Part shown: positions 1 through 8,676 of the stretch, piece by piece
Layout of the letters: the number at the start of each line of letters is the position of its first letter
How positions within the stretch are numbered: the first letter of the stretch is position 1
Assembly: GCA_019419645.1 (NCBI GenBank)
Contig: DXZN01000001.1
Span: 26,042-45,150, forward strand
Direction of reading: 5' to 3'
DNA length: 19,109 bases
DNA from: Collinsella sp.
GTDB lineage: Bacteria > Actinomycetota > Coriobacteriia > Coriobacteriales > Coriobacteriaceae
The notes under the pieces: generated by a model
What the model saw: only the letters and a program-made list of their open reading frames with translations
Database searches by the model: none
Told to the model about the DNA's origin: nothing
Made by a program: the position numbers and the translations under genes

Positions 1-93
1 ACCAATTTCCCCGCGGGGGGAGTTTTCGAATCCGCCCGGGGGCACCAGAGATTTGCCGAGCCCGGTACCGCTACGGTGCCGGGCTCTTCTGGT
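1..93. repeat. Tandem direct repeat, copy 1 (tRNA-3'-end-like plus hairpin)
   Basis: This stretch recurs almost exactly 128 bp further on. It contains TTCGAATCCGCC followed by CGGGGGCACCA at about 25-46, which has the spacing of a tRNA T-loop, 3' T-stem strand, acceptor strand and CCA end. The 5' T-stem partner does not pair and no matching 5' acceptor (GCCCCCG) is visible, so it is not an intact tRNA. After it comes a GC-rich hairpin at 58-86. The tRNA resemblance is my reading; the repeat itself is certain. Confidence 0.7.
58..86 (+). terminator. Hairpin in repeat copy 1, possible terminator
   Basis: GAGCCCGGTACCG and CGGTGCCGGGCTC form a 13-bp stem (one G-T wobble) with a CTA loop. An outer ACCAGA/TCTGGT pair at 44-49 and 88-93 could extend it. 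The sequence after the stem, TTCTGGT, is only weakly U-rich, so termination strength is uncertain. It would end transcription of a gene lying to the left of the window. Confidence 0.5.
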
Positions 94-128
94 CTAAAGG
101 CCGGATTCGGACCGTCGACACCCGCGTC

Positions 129-223
129 ACCAATTTCCCCGCGGGGGGAGTTTTCGAATCCGCCCGGGGGCACCAGAGATTTGTCGAGCCCGGTACACCG
201 ACACGGTGCCGGGCTCTTCTGGT
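129..223. repeat. Tandem direct repeat, copy 2
   Basis: This is the second copy of the repeat at 1-93. The first 55 bases are identical; the hairpin loop differs and is 2 nt longer. The T-loop/acceptor/CCA-like string lies at about 153-174. The 35 bp between copies (94-128) hold nothing recognisable. Duplication of a tRNA 3' end plus its terminator, for example as an attachment-site remnant, is one explanation; simple tandem duplication is another. Confidence 0.7.
186..216 (+). terminator. Hairpin in repeat copy 2, possible terminator
   Basis: GAGCCCGGTAC pairs with GTGCCGGGCTC (11 bp, one wobble) around a 9-nt loop, followed by TTCTGGTTC. It matches the hairpin at 58-86 apart from the loop, and the U-tract is weak. 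Confidence 0.5.
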
Positions 224-235
224 TCATGCCATGTC

Positions 236-275
236 AAAAACGAAGCGCCCGCTTGCTGGGGGAGCAAGCGGGCGC
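236..275 (-). terminator. Rho-independent terminator of the kinase/cell-wall operon
   Basis: GCGCCCGCTTGCT and AGCAAGCGGGCGC form a perfect 13-bp stem (245-257 with 263-275) around a GGGGG loop. Read on the minus strand the stem is followed by TTCGTTTTT. It lies about 50 bp past the pknB stop codon, which is where the operon terminator is expected. Confidence 0.88.
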
Positions 276-327
276 CTGTGAGTGAATATGTTTGCGGCGA
301 GAGCCGTAATGGGCGGTGGGGTGGCGA

Positions 328-2289
328 CTAGTTGGCCGTACCGGAATCGTCGCCCGTGCCCGAGCCCGAACCCGAACCCGAGCCAGAAAGTGCGACCGTC
401 AGCGTGATCGTGCTGTCGGTGGACTGCTTACCAGTGGGGGAGACGCCCGTCACGGTGGCGTTTTCGTTGCCACTCACGGGGTTGCCGTTCTGATCGCAGA
501 ATGCGATGTTGTAGAATCCGGCGTTGTTGAGCGCGGTGACGGCGGCGGAGATGCTCTTGCCGTACAGGTTGCCCGGAACGCTGGCCTTGCCGGACTTCTT
601 GGCGATGACGACGGTGATCGTGGCGCCGGGCTTCTGCTTGCCGCTGGGGTTCCAGCTAATGACGGTGCCCTCGGTGACGGAATCGTTCTCCTGGTAGCTC
701 ACGTTGACGCCAAAACCGGCCATGTCGAGAGCGTTGCGTGCCTGGGCCTCGGTCATGTCGGTCAGATCGGGGACGGAGGTGGTGTCAGGACCGCTGGAGA
801 CCTTATACGAGATGGTCGTGCCCTTCTCGACTTCCTTGCCGGCATCAGTGCCCTGCTCAAAGACCTGGCCTTCGTCGGCCTCGTTGGCCTCCTCGGTTGC
901 GTTGCCCTTCAGGCCCACGCTTGCCAGCGCGGCCTCGGCCTGGTCCTTGGTTAGGCCGACGAGCTGCGGAACCTCAACTTTCTCGGAGGGCTTGGGGCCC
1001 TTGGAGATCACCAGGTTAACCTTGGAGCCCTTGGGCTTCTTAGTGTTGCCGTTGGGGGTCTGCTCGGCAACCTTGCCCTCGTCGACATCGTCGTTATAGC
1101 TCTGGTCGACAGTTCCGACCTCAAGGCCGGCCTCCTTGATCAGCTCGATAGCGGTCTGCTGGTCCTTGTTAAGCACATCGGGCACCGTAACCTGCTCGCC
1201 CCCAAAGAGCCCGGTGGCGAAGGCCACCACAACGCCAACCACGGCGATTGCGGCGACTACGGCGGCGATAATCTTGTTCTTGTTGGACTTGGGCTGATCG
1301 ACCTCGTAGGAACCGGTGGAACCCGAGACGGCGCTGCGGGGGTTGGTCTGTCCGCTTACGCCCGATACGGGGCGAACCATAGCGCGCGTGGAGTCAGACA
1401 GCTCACGGGTCTTGGTGGCGCCCAGGTCGCCCGCGGCACCGATGATGCGCGTGGGCTCGGAGACGTTGACGGCGCGGCCGGACAGGTAGTTGTTGAGCAC
1501 CTGGCGCAGCTCGTCTGCCGTCTGGAAGCGGTTCGACGGGTCCTTTTCCATGCACTTGAGGATGATGCGCTCCAGATCGGCGTCGACGCCGGAGTTGATC
1601 TGGCTCGGCGGAACCGGCAGTTCGTTTACCTGCTTGAGCGCAACCGAGATGGCGTCGTCACCGTCAAAGGGGACGCGACCGGTGGCGCACTCGTACATCA
1701 CGACGCCCAGGGAGTAGATATCCGAAGTGGGACCGAGGTCCTGGCCGCGCGTTTGCTCGGGGCTTACGTAGTGGGCGGTGCCCAGTACATTGTTGTCCTG
1801 CGTGAGGTGGCTGTTCTTTGCGCGCGCGATGCCAAAGTCCATGACCTTGATGTTGCCGTCGGGCAGCACCATGATGTTTTGCGGCTTAATGTCGCGGTGG
1901 ATGATCTCGTGCTTGTGGGCGACCGAAAGCGCGGAGCTGATCTGCGAGCCGATCTGCGCGACCTTCTTTGGATCGAGGGCGCCGTGGCTCTTGATGCCGC
2001 TCTTAAGGTCGGTACCGCGCAGGTACTCCATGACGATGTAGTAGGTATCGCCATCCTTGCCCCAATCGTAGACGCCCACGATATAGGGGGAGGAGAGACC
2101 TGCTGCTGCCTGGGCCTCCTGCTTAAAGCGGGCGGCGAAGGTGGCGTCGCCGGCATACTGCGGCAGCATGATCTTGACGGCAACCGTGCGGTCGAGGACC
2201 TGATCTTGCGCACGGAAGACGGTCGCCATGCCGCCCGTTCCCACCTTATCCTTGAGGAGGTATCTTCCCCCGAGGACCCTCTGTTCCAT
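328..2289 (-). CDS. pknB: PASTA-domain Ser/Thr protein kinase PknB
   Basis: This is a membrane receptor kinase of 653 aa that phosphorylates cell-wall and division proteins in response to muropeptides or lipid II. A kinase domain (about 10-270) carries the glycine loop GTGGMATV, Lys39 in VAVK, HRDIKPQN at 131-138, DFG at 151 and an activation loop with Thr171 before SPEQ. A disordered juxtamembrane stretch follows, then one membrane helix (about 340-363) and four PASTA repeats (about 366-431, 438-500, 505-564, 570-634). The C-terminus is a Ser-Gly tail. The ATG has AGGAG about 7 nt upstream. It is the last gene of the operon, 132 nt after the SEDS-PBP gene. Mycobacteria have pknA before pknB; here no second kinase lies between pbpA and pknB. 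Confidence 0.97.
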   Translation of the reverse strand: MEQRVLGGRYLLKDKVGTGGMATVFRAQDQVLDRTVAVKIMLPQYAGDATFAARFKQEAQAAAGLSSPYIVGVYDWGKDGDTYYIVMEYLRGTDLKSGIKSHGALDPKKVAQIGSQISSALSVAHKHEIIHRDIKPQNIMVLPDGNIKVMDFGIARAKNSHLTQDNNVLGTAHYVSPEQTRGQDLGPTSDIYSLGVVMYECATGRVPFDGDDAISVALKQVNELPVPPSQINSGVDADLERIILKCMEKDPSNRFQTADELRQVLNNYLSGRAVNVSEPTRIIGAAGDLGATKTRELSDSTRAMVRPVSGVSGQTNPRSAVSGSTGSYEVDQPKSNKNKIIAAVVAAIAVVGVVVAFATGLFGGEQVTVPDVLNKDQQTAIELIKEAGLEVGTVDQSYNDDVDEGKVAEQTPNGNTKKPKGSKVNLVISKGPKPSEKVEVPQLVGLTKDQAEAALASVGLKGNATEEANEADEGQVFEQGTDAGKEVEKGTTISYKVSSGPDTTSVPDLTDMTEAQARNALDMAGFGVNVSYQENDSVTEGTVISWNPSGKQKPGATITVVIAKKSGKASVPGNLYGKSISAAVTALNNAGFYNIAFCDQNGNPVSGNENATVTGVSPTGKQSTDSTITLTVALSGSGSGSGSGTGDDSGTAN

Positions 2290-2421
2290 TCCTGCTCCTA
2301 ACTAACTTATTCGCTCAACGATGTGTGTAGTACCAAATCTATGGTCGCTGGGACCGCGTGGCGCCTTGCCGCTAGCTCATCGGCCGCGGCGCGCCCCAAG
2401 TATCCGCTTCGATCACAGGCA

Positions 2422-5292
2422 TCACGCTCCTTGGGCGGCAAGTGCCGCGGTCAGGACGATGCCGGCGATCTTGGCTGCCTTGACGTCGTGTTTGTCGTAA
2501 TCCTCCAAGGCCACCGAGATGGCGACCGTGGGTGAATCGTAAGGTGCGAAGCCGACGAACATCGAGTTGACGTTGGTGCCGCCGGTCTCGGCCGATCCAG
2601 TCTTGCCGGCGACCTTGACGCCCGGAATCTGGGCATCGGTGCCGGTGCCGGACTGGACAACCGCGAGCATGGCCTGCTTGACCTGATCGGCCGTGGTGGC
2701 GCTGACGGCCTGGCCGAGCGAGCGGGATTGCGTGGTCTTGACCACGGTTCCGTCGGGGGCGAGCACCTGGGCCACGAAGAACGGGTCCATGACCACGCCG
2801 CTGTTGGCGATGGCCGCTGCTATCACGCAGTTTTGCATGACGGTGGTCTGCGGACCTGGCGTGTGGTCCATGCCGACAGGCTGGCCGGCGCCTGCCCAGG
2901 CGGTCTCCCACTCGGTCATGAGCGAGGGGTCGGCCATGATGGAGGCCGCGGTGGTCAGGTCCTGACCGAGCTTTTGGCCGTAACCAAAGGCGTTGGCAAA
3001 CTGGACGAGCGAGCTGGCGCCGATCTCGTTGGCCACCTGGCCAAAGACGACGTTGGATGACACGGCAAAGGCCTGTTGCAGGCTGATGGTACCGTAGCTC
3101 TCGTTGGCGTAATTGGTGACCGGCGCGTTGCCGATATCCATGGAGCTGGGCGCCTGGTACGTGCTGGTAAGGCTGGCGGTGCCGGTTTCGAGCGCCGCGG
3201 AGAGTGTGACGACCTTAAAGGTCGAGCCCGGGGTATAGAGAGCGTCCATGGCGCGGTCGTACATGGAGCCGTCCTCGCCACCGCCCGACTGCATCAGGGC
3301 ATCGATGTTGGTGTTGTCATAGGTGGGCGAGCTTGCGCATGCGAGGACCGCGCCGGTGCGCGGATCCATAACCACCACGGCACCCTTAAAGCCCTTGAGT
3401 GCCTGCTCGGCAGCCGTCTGGATGCGCGAGTCGATGGTGAGCTTGGCGGTGTTGCCCGGTTGGTTTTGGCCCGCGAGCGACGCGAGGGCGTTGTTCCAGC
3501 TGGAGTAATCCTTGGAGCCGGTGAGCGTTTCGTTCATGACGCTCTCGACACCAGCGGTGCCGTACTGCTGGCTTACATAGCCCACCACGTGAGCGGCCAT
3601 GTTTCCGTTGGGGTAGGAGCGGGCGTAGGTGCCGTCTTCCTGTTGCAGCGACTCGGCCAGCGTCACGCCGTCGGACGTGATGATGGAGCCGCGCTGGATG
3701 TACTTGGAGCGGGCGATGGTGTGGTTGTTGGTCGGCATGTCCTGATAGTCCTTGGCCTTGATGACCTGGACATAGGTGAGGTTGCCGATAAGGATGGCGA
3801 ATAGTGCCGTAAAGGCGAGCACGGCGCGGGTCAGTCGATTGGCGAGCGCCACGCGGCCGAGCACACCGGATTCGGGCGTGTCGAGCAGGCGACGACGCAT
3901 GCGCGAGCCGGCGGAGTGGCTGCCGCGGGCATACGAAGACGAAGTGGCGAAGCGCGTGCCGGCCGGGGAGGACGCCGAGGCGACCTGGTCGTCGGTGATG
4001 GCGGCCATGGTGCCGGTGCCGGTGAGCTCGGCCTCGCGACCGGTTGCCTCGTCACCGGCGCGCAGCAAAAGCGCGACGATGATAAAGCTTGCCAGCAGCG
4101 AGGAGCCACCCTGGCTCATAAAGGGCAGGGTGACGCCGGTCAGCGGGATCAGGCGGGTAACGCCGCCAACGATCAAGAACGCCTGGAAGCTGATAGCGGC
4201 CGTAAGACCGGTGGCGCTAAAGGCGGCAAGGTCGGACTTGGCACGGGCTGCCGTGGTCAGGCCACGTACGGCAAAGAGCATAAACAGGATAAGAACGGCG
4301 CCACCGCCCAAAAGGCCCATCTCCTCGCCGATAGCCGAGAAGATAAAGTCGGACTCGACGACGGGGATGTTGTTGGCCATGCCGTTGCCAATGCCGACGC
4401 CAACAAGGCCGCCGTCGGCCAGCGAGAAGAGGGACTGGACAATCTGGTAGCCCTGGCCCTGTGCATCCTTAAAGGGATCGGCCCAGATCTGGAAACGAAC
4501 CTGGACGTGCGACAGGAACTTGTAAGCGCCCACGGCCCCCACGGCCAAGAGCACAAGGCCGATGATGACATACGAGAAGCGACCCGTGGCAACGTAGAGC
4601 ATCAGCAAGAAGATGGTGTAGAACAGCAAGGCCGAGCCCAGGTCACGTTCGAAGACAACGACGAGCAGGCATACGCCCCAGACTGCGAACAGCGGCAGCA
4701 GCAGGCGCAGACGCGGAATCTTAAGACCCAAGATCTTGCGGTTGGAGATAGAGAGCAGTTCGCGGTTCTCGGCCAGGTAACCGGCTAGGAACAGCACGAT
4801 AAAGACCTTGGCGAACTCGCCGGGCTGAATGGTAAAGCCGGCGATGCGAATCCACAGTTTAGAGCCCGAGATCGTGGTGCCGATAAAGATGGGCAGCATC
4901 AGCAAGATGATGCCGATGATGCCAAAGGTGTACTTGTAGCGCATGACTACGTCGAGGTTTTTGACCAGCGCAAGCGTACCTACCATCAACGCCACCGAGA
5001 TAAACAGGATGACGAGCTGCGAGATGGCGAGCGTGGGCGCCAAGCGCGTCACAAACGTGATGCCAATGCCCGAAAGAACAAAGACGACGGGCAGGATGGC
5101 CGGGTCGGCGCCGGGTGCCAGAATGCGCACGGCGATATGCGCCGCGGCGAAGGCGGCAAAGAGACCGATCGGAACGGCAAGTGTCTCAAACGAGATGGCG
5201 GCGCCTGCGGTGAGCACGTACATCGCATACAGCAGGATGACGGGGAACGCCGAGGCGATGAGTAAGAGCAGTTCGGTATTACGGCGACTCAT
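2422..5292 (-). CDS. rodA-pbpA: SEDS glycosyltransferase (RodA/FtsW) fused to class B penicillin-binding protein
   Basis: One uninterrupted frame of 956 aa joins the two halves of a peptidoglycan synthase. Residues 1 to about 410 are a polytopic SEDS protein that polymerises lipid II: it has GSKLWIRI, QPGEFAK, the catalytic-type Asp near 217 in FERDLGSA, and LPFMSQGGSS. A cytoplasmic linker of about 70 residues follows. A further membrane helix (about 487-510) starts the transpeptidase, with the SxxK serine in PGSTFK near 690, SSN near 745-747 and KTGSAE near 897. In mycobacteria rodA and pbpA are adjacent separate genes in this operon. I prefer the ATG at 5292, about 8 nt after AGGGAG; a GTG nine bases upstream would overlap that ribosome site. 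The gene starts 16 nt after the phosphatase stop. A rod-elongation (RodA/PBP2-like) role is inferred from synteny; an FtsW/FtsI-like role is not excluded. Confidence 0.95.
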   Translation of the reverse strand: MSRRNTELLLLIASAFPVILLYAMYVLTAGAAISFETLAVPIGLFAAFAAAHIAVRILAPGADPAILPVVFVLSGIGITFVTRLAPTLAISQLVILFISVALMVGTLALVKNLDVVMRYKYTFGIIGIILLMLPIFIGTTISGSKLWIRIAGFTIQPGEFAKVFIVLFLAGYLAENRELLSISNRKILGLKIPRLRLLLPLFAVWGVCLLVVVFERDLGSALLFYTIFLLMLYVATGRFSYVIIGLVLLAVGAVGAYKFLSHVQVRFQIWADPFKDAQGQGYQIVQSLFSLADGGLVGVGIGNGMANNIPVVESDFIFSAIGEEMGLLGGGAVLILFMLFAVRGLTTAARAKSDLAAFSATGLTAAISFQAFLIVGGVTRLIPLTGVTLPFMSQGGSSLLASFIIVALLLRAGDEATGREAELTGTGTMAAITDDQVASASSPAGTRFATSSSYARGSHSAGSRMRRRLLDTPESGVLGRVALANRLTRAVLAFTALFAILIGNLTYVQVIKAKDYQDMPTNNHTIARSKYIQRGSIITSDGVTLAESLQQEDGTYARSYPNGNMAAHVVGYVSQQYGTAGVESVMNETLTGSKDYSSWNNALASLAGQNQPGNTAKLTIDSRIQTAAEQALKGFKGAVVVMDPRTGAVLACASSPTYDNTNIDALMQSGGGEDGSMYDRAMDALYTPGSTFKVVTLSAALETGTASLTSTYQAPSSMDIGNAPVTNYANESYGTISLQQAFAVSSNVVFGQVANEIGASSLVQFANAFGYGQKLGQDLTTAASIMADPSLMTEWETAWAGAGQPVGMDHTPGPQTTVMQNCVIAAAIANSGVVMDPFFVAQVLAPDGTVVKTTQSRSLGQAVSATTADQVKQAMLAVVQSGTGTDAQIPGVKVAGKTGSAETGGTNVNSMFVGFAPYDSPTVAISVALEDYDKHDVKAAKIAGIVLTAALAAQGA

Positions 5293-5308
5293 AAGCGGCA
5301 CTCCCTTT

Positions 5309-7243
5309 CTAATTCTTATCGGAGGCTTCGGCCTCGGCGGACTGTTCGGCGGTATTCTCGGAATCCGATTCGGAGGTCGAACCCTGGTCGGTGTTATTGC
5401 GGATCGTTTGCGCGTCGATCACCTGACGGGTCTGCTCCTCGTCGATCTGATGGCGGTACTTGGAGATGGTGTCCTGTGCGTCGTCGATGCTCGTCTGCTG
5501 AATACCTGCCTTAAGGCGATTTTGTGTGTCTTCGGGCAGGTCGGACAGCTTGATACTGGTTTCGCTTTCGAGCCAGTGGAGCTTGAGTCCGAGCGGCTTG
5601 CCGGGCAGGCCGCGCCAGACGGCGACATTGCCCTGGGAGGTACCCAGGTAGTACGAGCCGGTGACACCCGTGTAGGCCCAGATGGCAGCCGCCAGCACCA
5701 AGACGAGACCTAAGACGACGCCGATGGTGACGTTGCGGCGACGCACGCGTTGCGCCTCGCGCATAACGCCATCGTCAACCAGGTCAACGACTACTACGGT
5801 CACGTTGTCGTGGCCGCCGGCGGCAAGCGCCGCGTCCACTAGGTTGTCGACGCAGATTTGCGCGGTTGAGGACTGCGTGGCGATGTTCTCGATATCGCTA
5901 TCGGGAATCATGCTCGAAAGGCCGTCGGAGCACAGGATCAGGCGGTCGCCTTCCTCGATATGCAGAGTGAAGTGGTCGGCATACATGGCGGGGTCCGAGC
6001 CCAGCGCACGGGTGATGACCGAGCGGTTTGGGTGGACGCGAGCCTCGTCTGCCGTAATCTCACCGGCGTCCACGAGCTCCTCCACGTAGGAGTGGTCGCG
6101 GGTCACGCGGATGAGCGTGCCCTCGTGGAGCAGGTAGGCGCGAGAGTCACCCACGTGGGCGATGGCGAGCGTGTCGTTTTCGATATAGGCGCAAGTGGCT
6201 GTGCAGCCCATGCCGGGCTTGCCCAGGCCGTTCAGGGCCGCCTCGATTACGGCGGCGTTGGCTGCCTCGACGGCTGCGGCCAGGCGTGCTGCGTCGGCGG
6301 ACTGCGGGGCCGTCTTGGCAATAGTCTCGACGGCAATGGAAGAGGCTACCTCGCCGGCGGCGTGACCGCCCATGCCGTCGCATACGCAAAAGAGCGGCGA
6401 CTGCACCAGGTAGGAATCCTCATTGTGCGGGCGTACGCAGCCAACGTCAGAGCGGGCGCCCCACATGAGTTGCGTGGTGGTGCCGGCATCATAGGTCGAG
6501 TCGGTCTCGATGCGCTCCTCGGTCAGGGGCTCAAAGCTCATGGTCGAGCCGGGGTCTTTGAGCTTGGTCTCAACGGCGGCAACGTCGATCTCGGCTGTGT
6601 CACCGGGAGAGACGGTGTCGGTCTCGGCGTTTGATTCGGAATCGCCGGTGTCCGGGGAGCCGGGCTCCTCGGGCGCGCGGGCGGTCGACTCGTCGTCTTG
6701 CGGGCTGACGTCTATAGGCTCGGGCGTCGCAAAGTGCGACGGCGCGGGCGTGCTTTGCGACTGGGCGGCGGGCTCGGTCACGGCATCGGACTCGCTTGCG
6801 GGCGCAGGCTGCGGGGTCTTGGGTGCAGGGCCGTCCTCGGGGGATGGCCCTGCCTCGGGCGCCGGCGTAGACGTGGGCGCAACCTCGGATGCCGGGGCTA
6901 TGGGAAACGCCGGCGCGGCGGGTTCGGGTGCCGCAAACACCGCAGCGCTCTCGTTGATTGCCGCGGCGACGGGCTCTGCAAAGTGAGCCGGCGCCGAGGT
7001 TGCTTCGGGCGCTGTGGGCTGTTCCGCGGCATGTGCGCCGATGGGCGCCGCTACGGCATCCTCTTCGTCCCCGTTATCGGCGAGATCCGAAATATCATGC
7101 GTTACATGTGAAAGAGGCAGGGAGAACACGGTGTCCTCGGGTTCCACAGGTGCGGAGCCCGCCGGAGCGGCGTGGGCCGGCGCAGCTGTGGCGGCAGCCG
7201 GTGCCTCGGTCATAGTCGCGGACTTGTTCTCCTCGTCGATCAT
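5309..7243 (-). CDS. pstP: PP2C-family Ser/Thr phosphatase with long disordered N-terminus
   Basis: This metal-dependent phosphatase probably reverses the action of the two kinases of the operon. Its PP2C domain (about 258-490 of 644) shows the metal and catalytic motifs RPHNEDS (271), DGMGGH (289), VGDSRAY (364), SDG (439) and GGHDN (476). One membrane helix follows (about 505-524), then a small outer domain and an acidic, serine-rich tail. The odd part is the first 257 residues, which are low-complexity and rich in Pro, Ala, Glu and Asp; family members normally begin almost directly with the phosphatase domain. The start is supported by an ATGA overlap with fhaB and an upstream AAGGTG, so the extension is probably translated. 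An internal start such as Met235 cannot be excluded. Confidence 0.95.
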   Translation of the reverse strand: MIDEENKSATMTEAPAAATAAPAHAAPAGSAPVEPEDTVFSLPLSHVTHDISDLADNGDEEDAVAAPIGAHAAEQPTAPEATSAPAHFAEPVAAAINESAAVFAAPEPAAPAFPIAPASEVAPTSTPAPEAGPSPEDGPAPKTPQPAPASESDAVTEPAAQSQSTPAPSHFATPEPIDVSPQDDESTARAPEEPGSPDTGDSESNAETDTVSPGDTAEIDVAAVETKLKDPGSTMSFEPLTEERIETDSTYDAGTTTQLMWGARSDVGCVRPHNEDSYLVQSPLFCVCDGMGGHAAGEVASSIAVETIAKTAPQSADAARLAAAVEAANAAVIEAALNGLGKPGMGCTATCAYIENDTLAIAHVGDSRAYLLHEGTLIRVTRDHSYVEELVDAGEITADEARVHPNRSVITRALGSDPAMYADHFTLHIEEGDRLILCSDGLSSMIPDSDIENIATQSSTAQICVDNLVDAALAAGGHDNVTVVVVDLVDDGVMREAQRVRRRNVTIGVVLGLVLVLAAAIWAYTGVTGSYYLGTSQGNVAVWRGLPGKPLGLKLHWLESETSIKLSDLPEDTQNRLKAGIQQTSIDDAQDTISKYRHQIDEEQTRQVIDAQTIRNNTDQGSTSESDSENTAEQSAEAEASDKN

Positions 7244-7656
7244 CGACGGTTCACCTTCATGACCACATCGCCAATCTGGACTTCGTCGCCCTCGCGCAGC
7301 GTTGCGGGCTCCACAAGCTGGCGGCCGTTGACGAGCGTGCCGTTAAGCGAGTTGAGGTCCTCGATGATGAGCGCCGGGCCCTGCAGTGAAAAGCGCGCAT
7401 GTGAGGCCGAGACGAATGGTTCGTTGATGCAGATGTCCGAAGATGGCGAGCGACCGACGATGACGGGGCCGAGCATATCTACGTGGATGCCGCGGATACC
7501 GCGCGGACCCTTGTCCACATCGATCGTCCAGATAGCCGAGTCGCGGCGCTGTCCGCGCACAAGTCCCACGCCGGTCTTCATGACGGCGAACAGGAAGATA
7601 TAGAGCAGGGCGACCAGGACGATGCGGCCTGCAAAAAGGACGATATCGATGTTCAT
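7240..7656 (-). CDS. fhaB: Membrane-anchored FHA-domain protein FhaB
   Basis: A 138-aa protein with one N-terminal membrane helix (about 5-27) and a cytoplasmic FHA domain (about 60-136) that binds phosphothreonine peptides. FHA signatures are GRSPSSD at 68, Ser83 and His86, and NSLNGT at 102-107. The family recruits phosphorylated partners to the division or elongation machinery. It starts 6 nt after the fhaA stop with GGGGAT upstream, and its stop overlaps the phosphatase start (ATGA), so it is translationally coupled on the downstream side. Length and layout match mycobacterial FhaB (FipA). Confidence 0.93.
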   Translation of the reverse strand: MNIDIVLFAGRIVLVALLYIFLFAVMKTGVGLVRGQRRDSAIWTIDVDKGPRGIRGIHVDMLGPVIVGRSPSSDICINEPFVSASHARFSLQGPALIIEDLNSLNGTLVNGRQLVEPATLREGDEVQIGDVVMKVNRR

Positions 7657-7662
7657 AAGCGA

Positions 7663-8676
7663 CTATCCCCTAAATTCAAAGGTGCTCAGGCCAAACGTCA
7701 GCAGATCGCCGTTGCGCAGCGGGCAGCGCGTAATACGGCGGTTGTTGACGAGCGTGCCGTTGGTGGAATTGAGGTCCTCGATCGACCAATCCGAGCCCGT
7801 AAAGGTGAGCTGGGCGTGGCGGCGCGACACGTTGGGGTCGCGCAGGGCGATGTCCGAAACCGAACGCTCGCGACCGATGGTCACCTGTGCGGAGGTGATG
7901 CTATGGCTCTCGCCGCTCACGACGTCGACGAGCTGGGCGAGCGGGCGCTGCGGGGCGCGAGTGCTTGCCATGTTGGAGGCGATGCCGGCTGCGGCGCCTA
8001 GGCCCACGGCGGCGCCGGTCGCGGCGGCTCCGCCCATGCCGGCAAGCGCGTCGCGCGAGACGGTCTGCGGCACCGGGATGGGTGCGGCGGCGGGGTCGGG
8101 GACGCTGGGCGCGAAGGGGTCTGCCATGGCAAGCGGGTCGGGAGCGGCGGCGCGAGGCGTCGGCTGCTGCTGGGGCATGGCGGCGGGGCGCTGCTGCTGC
8201 GGGGCAGCAAACTGCTGCTGGCCGGCGCGCGGGGCGCTGGCGGCACGGCTTGCCGCGGAGTTGTTCTGGCCCAGGCCGTTTTGATAGGCGCGCTCTTCTT
8301 CGTACAGGCGGCCGAGCGTGGGGGCATCGACGTTCTCGGCAAAGACCGAGAACTTGCCGGCGCGCAGCTGCGGATCGATCATAAAGCGCACGAGGGGCTC
8401 GCCGACAAAGACATAGCGGCGCTTTTCGGCCTGCGCTTTCACAAACTCGCGGACCTCGCGCGAAAGCTCGGGGTAGAACGGGGCGAGCATGGGATCGTCG
8501 TCGGCGGCGATCAGGATGGTATAGAGTGCCGGCGCCGTGTTGACGCCATTGATCACCAGAGTCTGATCCTCCATGTCGCGAGCGGCCTGCTTGGCAAGCT
8601 TCTTAAAGGAGAACGGGGCACGGGTGGCACCGAAGATGCCGGCCACGTGGTCCTCGAAGATGTTCAGGAAGTTCAC
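7663..8676 (-). CDS. fhaA: FHA-domain protein FhaA (DUF3662 + FHA)
   Basis: A 337-aa cytoplasmic adaptor. The N-terminal FhaA_N/DUF3662 domain (about 1-128) begins MNFLNIFEDHV and ends near RLYEEER. A flexible Gln/Pro/Ala-rich linker (about 135-245) follows, then the C-terminal FHA domain with GRE at 268, SRRH at 284-287 and NSTNGT at 303-308, which are phosphothreonine-contact positions. Mycobacterial FhaA binds phosphorylated MviN and is a PknB substrate. The start is GTG, sharing GTGA with the kinase stop, and GGAGAG lies 8-9 nt upstream. Confidence 0.94.
   Translation of the reverse strand: MNFLNIFEDHVAGIFGATRAPFSFKKLAKQAARDMEDQTLVINGVNTAPALYTILIAADDDPMLAPFYPELSREVREFVKAQAEKRRYVFVGEPLVRFMIDPQLRAGKFSVFAENVDAPTLGRLYEEERAYQNGLGQNNSAASRAASAPRAGQQQFAAPQQQRPAAMPQQQPTPRAAAPDPLAMADPFAPSVPDPAAAPIPVPQTVSRDALAGMGGAAATGAAVGLGAAAGIASNMASTRAPQRPLAQLVDVVSGESHSITSAQVTIGRERSVSDIALRDPNVSRRHAQLTFTGSDWSIEDLNSTNGTLVNNRRITRCPLRNGDLLTFGLSTFEFRG

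Noticed and set aside
24..46. Intact tRNA gene
   Set aside because: Only the T-loop, 3' T-stem strand and acceptor-CCA string is present. The 5' T-stem strand does not pair and no D-arm, anticodon arm or 5' acceptor is found in either copy.
76..285. Plus-strand frame of 69 codons across the repeat region
   Set aside because: It covers two repeat copies and a terminator hairpin, has no ribosome site and shows no protein features.
316..954. Plus-strand open frame of 212 codons
   Set aside because: It is antisense to pknB and low in recognisable motifs; its length follows from the high GC content. Similar long frames opposite the wall operon (for example 3076-3804, 3916-4788 and 9495-10547) were rejected for the same reason.
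2372..2422. A 16-codon minus-strand frame whose ATG overlaps the SEDS-PBP stop (TGATG)
   Set aside because: The overlap is suggestive of coupling, but it is too short, has no recognisable feature and may be chance; conservation would be needed.
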